64,000 bases of DNA from CAZOKZ01 sp964580585. Lineage in GTDB: Bacteria > Sumerlaeota > Sumerlaeia > SLMS01 > JAHLLQ01. Positions 62,896-64,000 of this stretch are shown piece by piece. Numbering within the stretch: the first letter of the stretch is position 1; each line of letters begins with the position of its first letter. Location: contig CAZOKZ010000002.1 of assembly GCA_964580585.1 (NCBI GenBank), positions 149,501 to 213,500 of the forward strand, given 5' to 3'. The notes below the pieces were generated by a model. It searched no databases. It had not been told where the DNA came from and saw only the letters and a program-made list of their open reading frames with translations. Position numbers and translations under genes: made by a program.

Positions 62896-63241
62896 GCAAA
62901 GAAGGGTGCGTAGTTCAATAAGACTGACCGCCGCGCGTCAAGCAAGAATTCACTGTCCTTTTTCGCTCAATTTCATCGGGTTGACGGGACAGCTTGTTTC
63001 CACGATGCAAACAGGCGCGATTGGGGGGAATTCGCAGTCTGATTTGGTGTGCTATCTTTCCAGGATTCCCCTTCTGTTTCGTCTGCAGAATACCCAAACC
63101 AAAACCATTGCAGTAAACTGAAGAAAACGCATCAACGCGCCGTTTTGGATAACACCACTCTGCCCCAGGAATCGTCCTTTAAACACTCCGTCCCCATGCG
63201 TTTTTTGCATGGGGACGGAGAGGGGTTGAATGTTATCGGGT
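62896..63241. other. intergenic region between tRNA-Ser and the FG-GAP gene
   Basis: Nothing convincing except a perfect 14-bp hairpin at 63186-63220 with a T-rich loop, just past the FG-GAP stop. It lacks a T-run on the minus-strand 3' side, so it is only a possible terminator. Promoter elements for the tRNA must lie here. Confidence 0.45.
63186..63220 (-). terminator. possible terminator of the FG-GAP gene
   Basis: Arms 63186-63199 and 63207-63220 pair perfectly around a loop of one G and six T. On the minus strand the tail is TGTTTAAAGG. A weak case, as the U-run is in the loop (as A on the minus strand). Confidence 0.4.
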
Positions 63242-64000
63242 TTATTGATCAACGCGGAAAACGTAGGCGCTGCCGGTGTTGACCGAGCCCGGAACGCCGA
63301 GGGTCTGGTCGTTGCCGAAGGGCGAGCCAACAACGGCGGTGACGCCGCTCATTGCTGCGGCAGTGCCCATGTTGTCGTTTCGTCCCTGGTCGCCGGAAAG
63401 CGGCAGGACCTTAGACAGTTCGCTCATTGCGCCTGCGCCACCGGTGAACAGGTAGGCGCTGCCGGCGTCGAGTTGTTCGGTGTCGTCTTTGTACGAACCA
63501 ACGACGGCGCCATCGGTTGAAATACCAACGCTTTGGCCAAAGGCGTCATAGTTGGTGGCGTCGCTGGCGACGAGTTCGTCGGTTTGGTTCCAGGAAAGTC
63601 CGGTGCGCTCGAACACATACGCAGCACCAGAATTCAATGCGCCGATGTTGTCGCGGCCCGGCGCGCCGATCAATGCAAGGAAGCCGTCTTCGCTCATGGA
63701 AACCGATTGACCAAAGTAGTCAAAGCGGCCCGGCAGCGTGTGGTTGATTTTCGATGTTTCGATCCAGTTTCCGCCCAAACGCGTGTAGATATACGCGCTG
63801 CCGGTGGAATTACCGCTGTCATCGTCGAGCGGTGCGCCGACGATCAGGCGCGTTCCGGAAATGGCAACCGCGTTGCCATAGTTATCGTTCGACGTGGCGT
63901 CGCTGGCTTGCAGAACCTGTGTTTCGTTCCACGTATCGCCGCAACCGTCGTATTCGAACACGGTGGTCAGGCCACTGCGGTAAACGCCGCCCGGCGATAC
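63242..64000 (-). CDS. FG-GAP repeat protein, C-terminal part
   Basis: The frame is open to the window edge, so about 252 residues of a longer protein are visible and the N-terminus is missing. It contains five FG-GAP-type units of about 50 residues: YGNAVAISGTRLIVGAP, YFGQSVSMSEDGFLALIGAP, AFGQSVGISTDGAVVGS and MGTAAAMSGVTAVVGSPFG, each followed by GSAY(I/V/L)(Y/F). This is the seven-bladed beta-propeller repeat typical of integrin-like surface proteins. It ends NTGSAYVFRVDQ. The sequence lies about 350 bases from the tRNA-Ser gene. Likely extracellular. It differs from the FG-GAP part of the CotH protein. Confidence 0.85.
   Translation of the reverse strand, partial: VSPGGVYRSGLTTVFEYDGCGDTWNETQVLQASDATSNDNYGNAVAISGTRLIVGAPLDDDSGNSTGSAYIYTRLGGNWIETSKINHTLPGRFDYFGQSVSMSEDGFLALIGAPGRDNIGALNSGAAYVFERTGLSWNQTDELVASDATNYDAFGQSVGISTDGAVVGSYKDDTEQLDAGSAYLFTGGAGAMSELSKVLPLSGDQGRNDNMGTAAAMSGVTAVVGSPFGNDQTLGVPGSVNTGSAYVFRVDQ

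Overview
The window reads as an ordinary chromosome segment of a free-living, heterotrophic Gram-negative bacterium from a poorly sampled lineage. Outer-membrane biology is evident: a Wza-type export lipoprotein, a Wzc-type tyrosine kinase, lipobox lipoproteins and a periplasmic HtrA/DegP protease. The mix of a CotH/lamin-tail/FG-GAP surface protein, a C25 (gingipain-type) lipoprotein, a complete MoxR-Bat operon and biosynthetic arginine decarboxylase fits PVC/FCB-like or neighbouring candidate phyla (Planctomycetota, Hydrogenedentota or Sumerlaeota type). That placement is inference; there is no rRNA here. Two tRNAs carry an encoded CCA. Coding density is high, many neighbours overlap by ATGA, and most genes are identifiable at family level.

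Layout. 0-10.8 kb: the 3' end of tlyA, a 947-residue TPR lipoprotein, a VWA protein, a glutaminyl cyclase (opposite strand), a sugar-nucleotide epimerase, YjbQ and a hyuA-hyuB pair closed by a bidirectional terminator. 10.8-19.7 kb (minus): an exopolysaccharide locus headed by a specialised NusG paralogue, then a GT4 glycosyltransferase, a membrane TPR protein, an O-antigen ligase/polymerase, Wza-like and Wzc-like proteins. 19.8-20.9 kb: an unusual protein joining a ribosome-hibernation (HPF/RaiA-like) half to a sigma-70-like half. 21.2-24.0 kb (minus): a VTC-type polyphosphate polymerase, a DUF4956 membrane protein and an HlyD-like protein. 24.4-30.5 kb: htpG, a Yip1-like membrane protein, an AraC regulator, two ParE-type toxin-antitoxin pairs and ribE, with several intergenic repeats. 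30.7-36.1 kb: ftsH with a TPR protein and a 40-residue membrane microprotein that was easy to miss, then a PilT-like ATPase. 36.3-42.1 kb: a giant CotH/LTD/FG-GAP protein divergent from speA. 42.2-56.9 kb: the C25 lipoprotein facing the degP-moxR-DUF58-X-batA-batBC-batD-batE operon; about 42.8-51 kb is visibly richer in A+T than the rest. 57.5-64 kb: a GT-C-type membrane protein, a Xer recombinase, an orphan DppC-type permease, two tRNAs bracketing what looks like a toxin-tip/immunity remnant, and the end of an FG-GAP protein.

How the genes work together. The Wza/Wzc/ligase/GT4 genes form a surface polysaccharide module, and the NusG paralogue at its head probably acts as its processive antiterminator. 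The Bat operon couples a MoxR ATPase and DUF58 to membrane VWA proteins in the envelope, next to DegP. FtsH, HtpG and DegP supply protein quality control. The VTC/DUF4956 pair and the CotH protein belong to families often found together, but here they lie 12 kb apart.

Most interesting signals: the HPF-sigma fusion; a structured repeat in three copies whose small hairpin keeps a CTTTCAG loop while one stem pair covaries; the duplicated segment and toxin/immunity remnant between the tRNAs; the BatB-BatC fusion; and the A+T-rich composition of the C25/Bat region.
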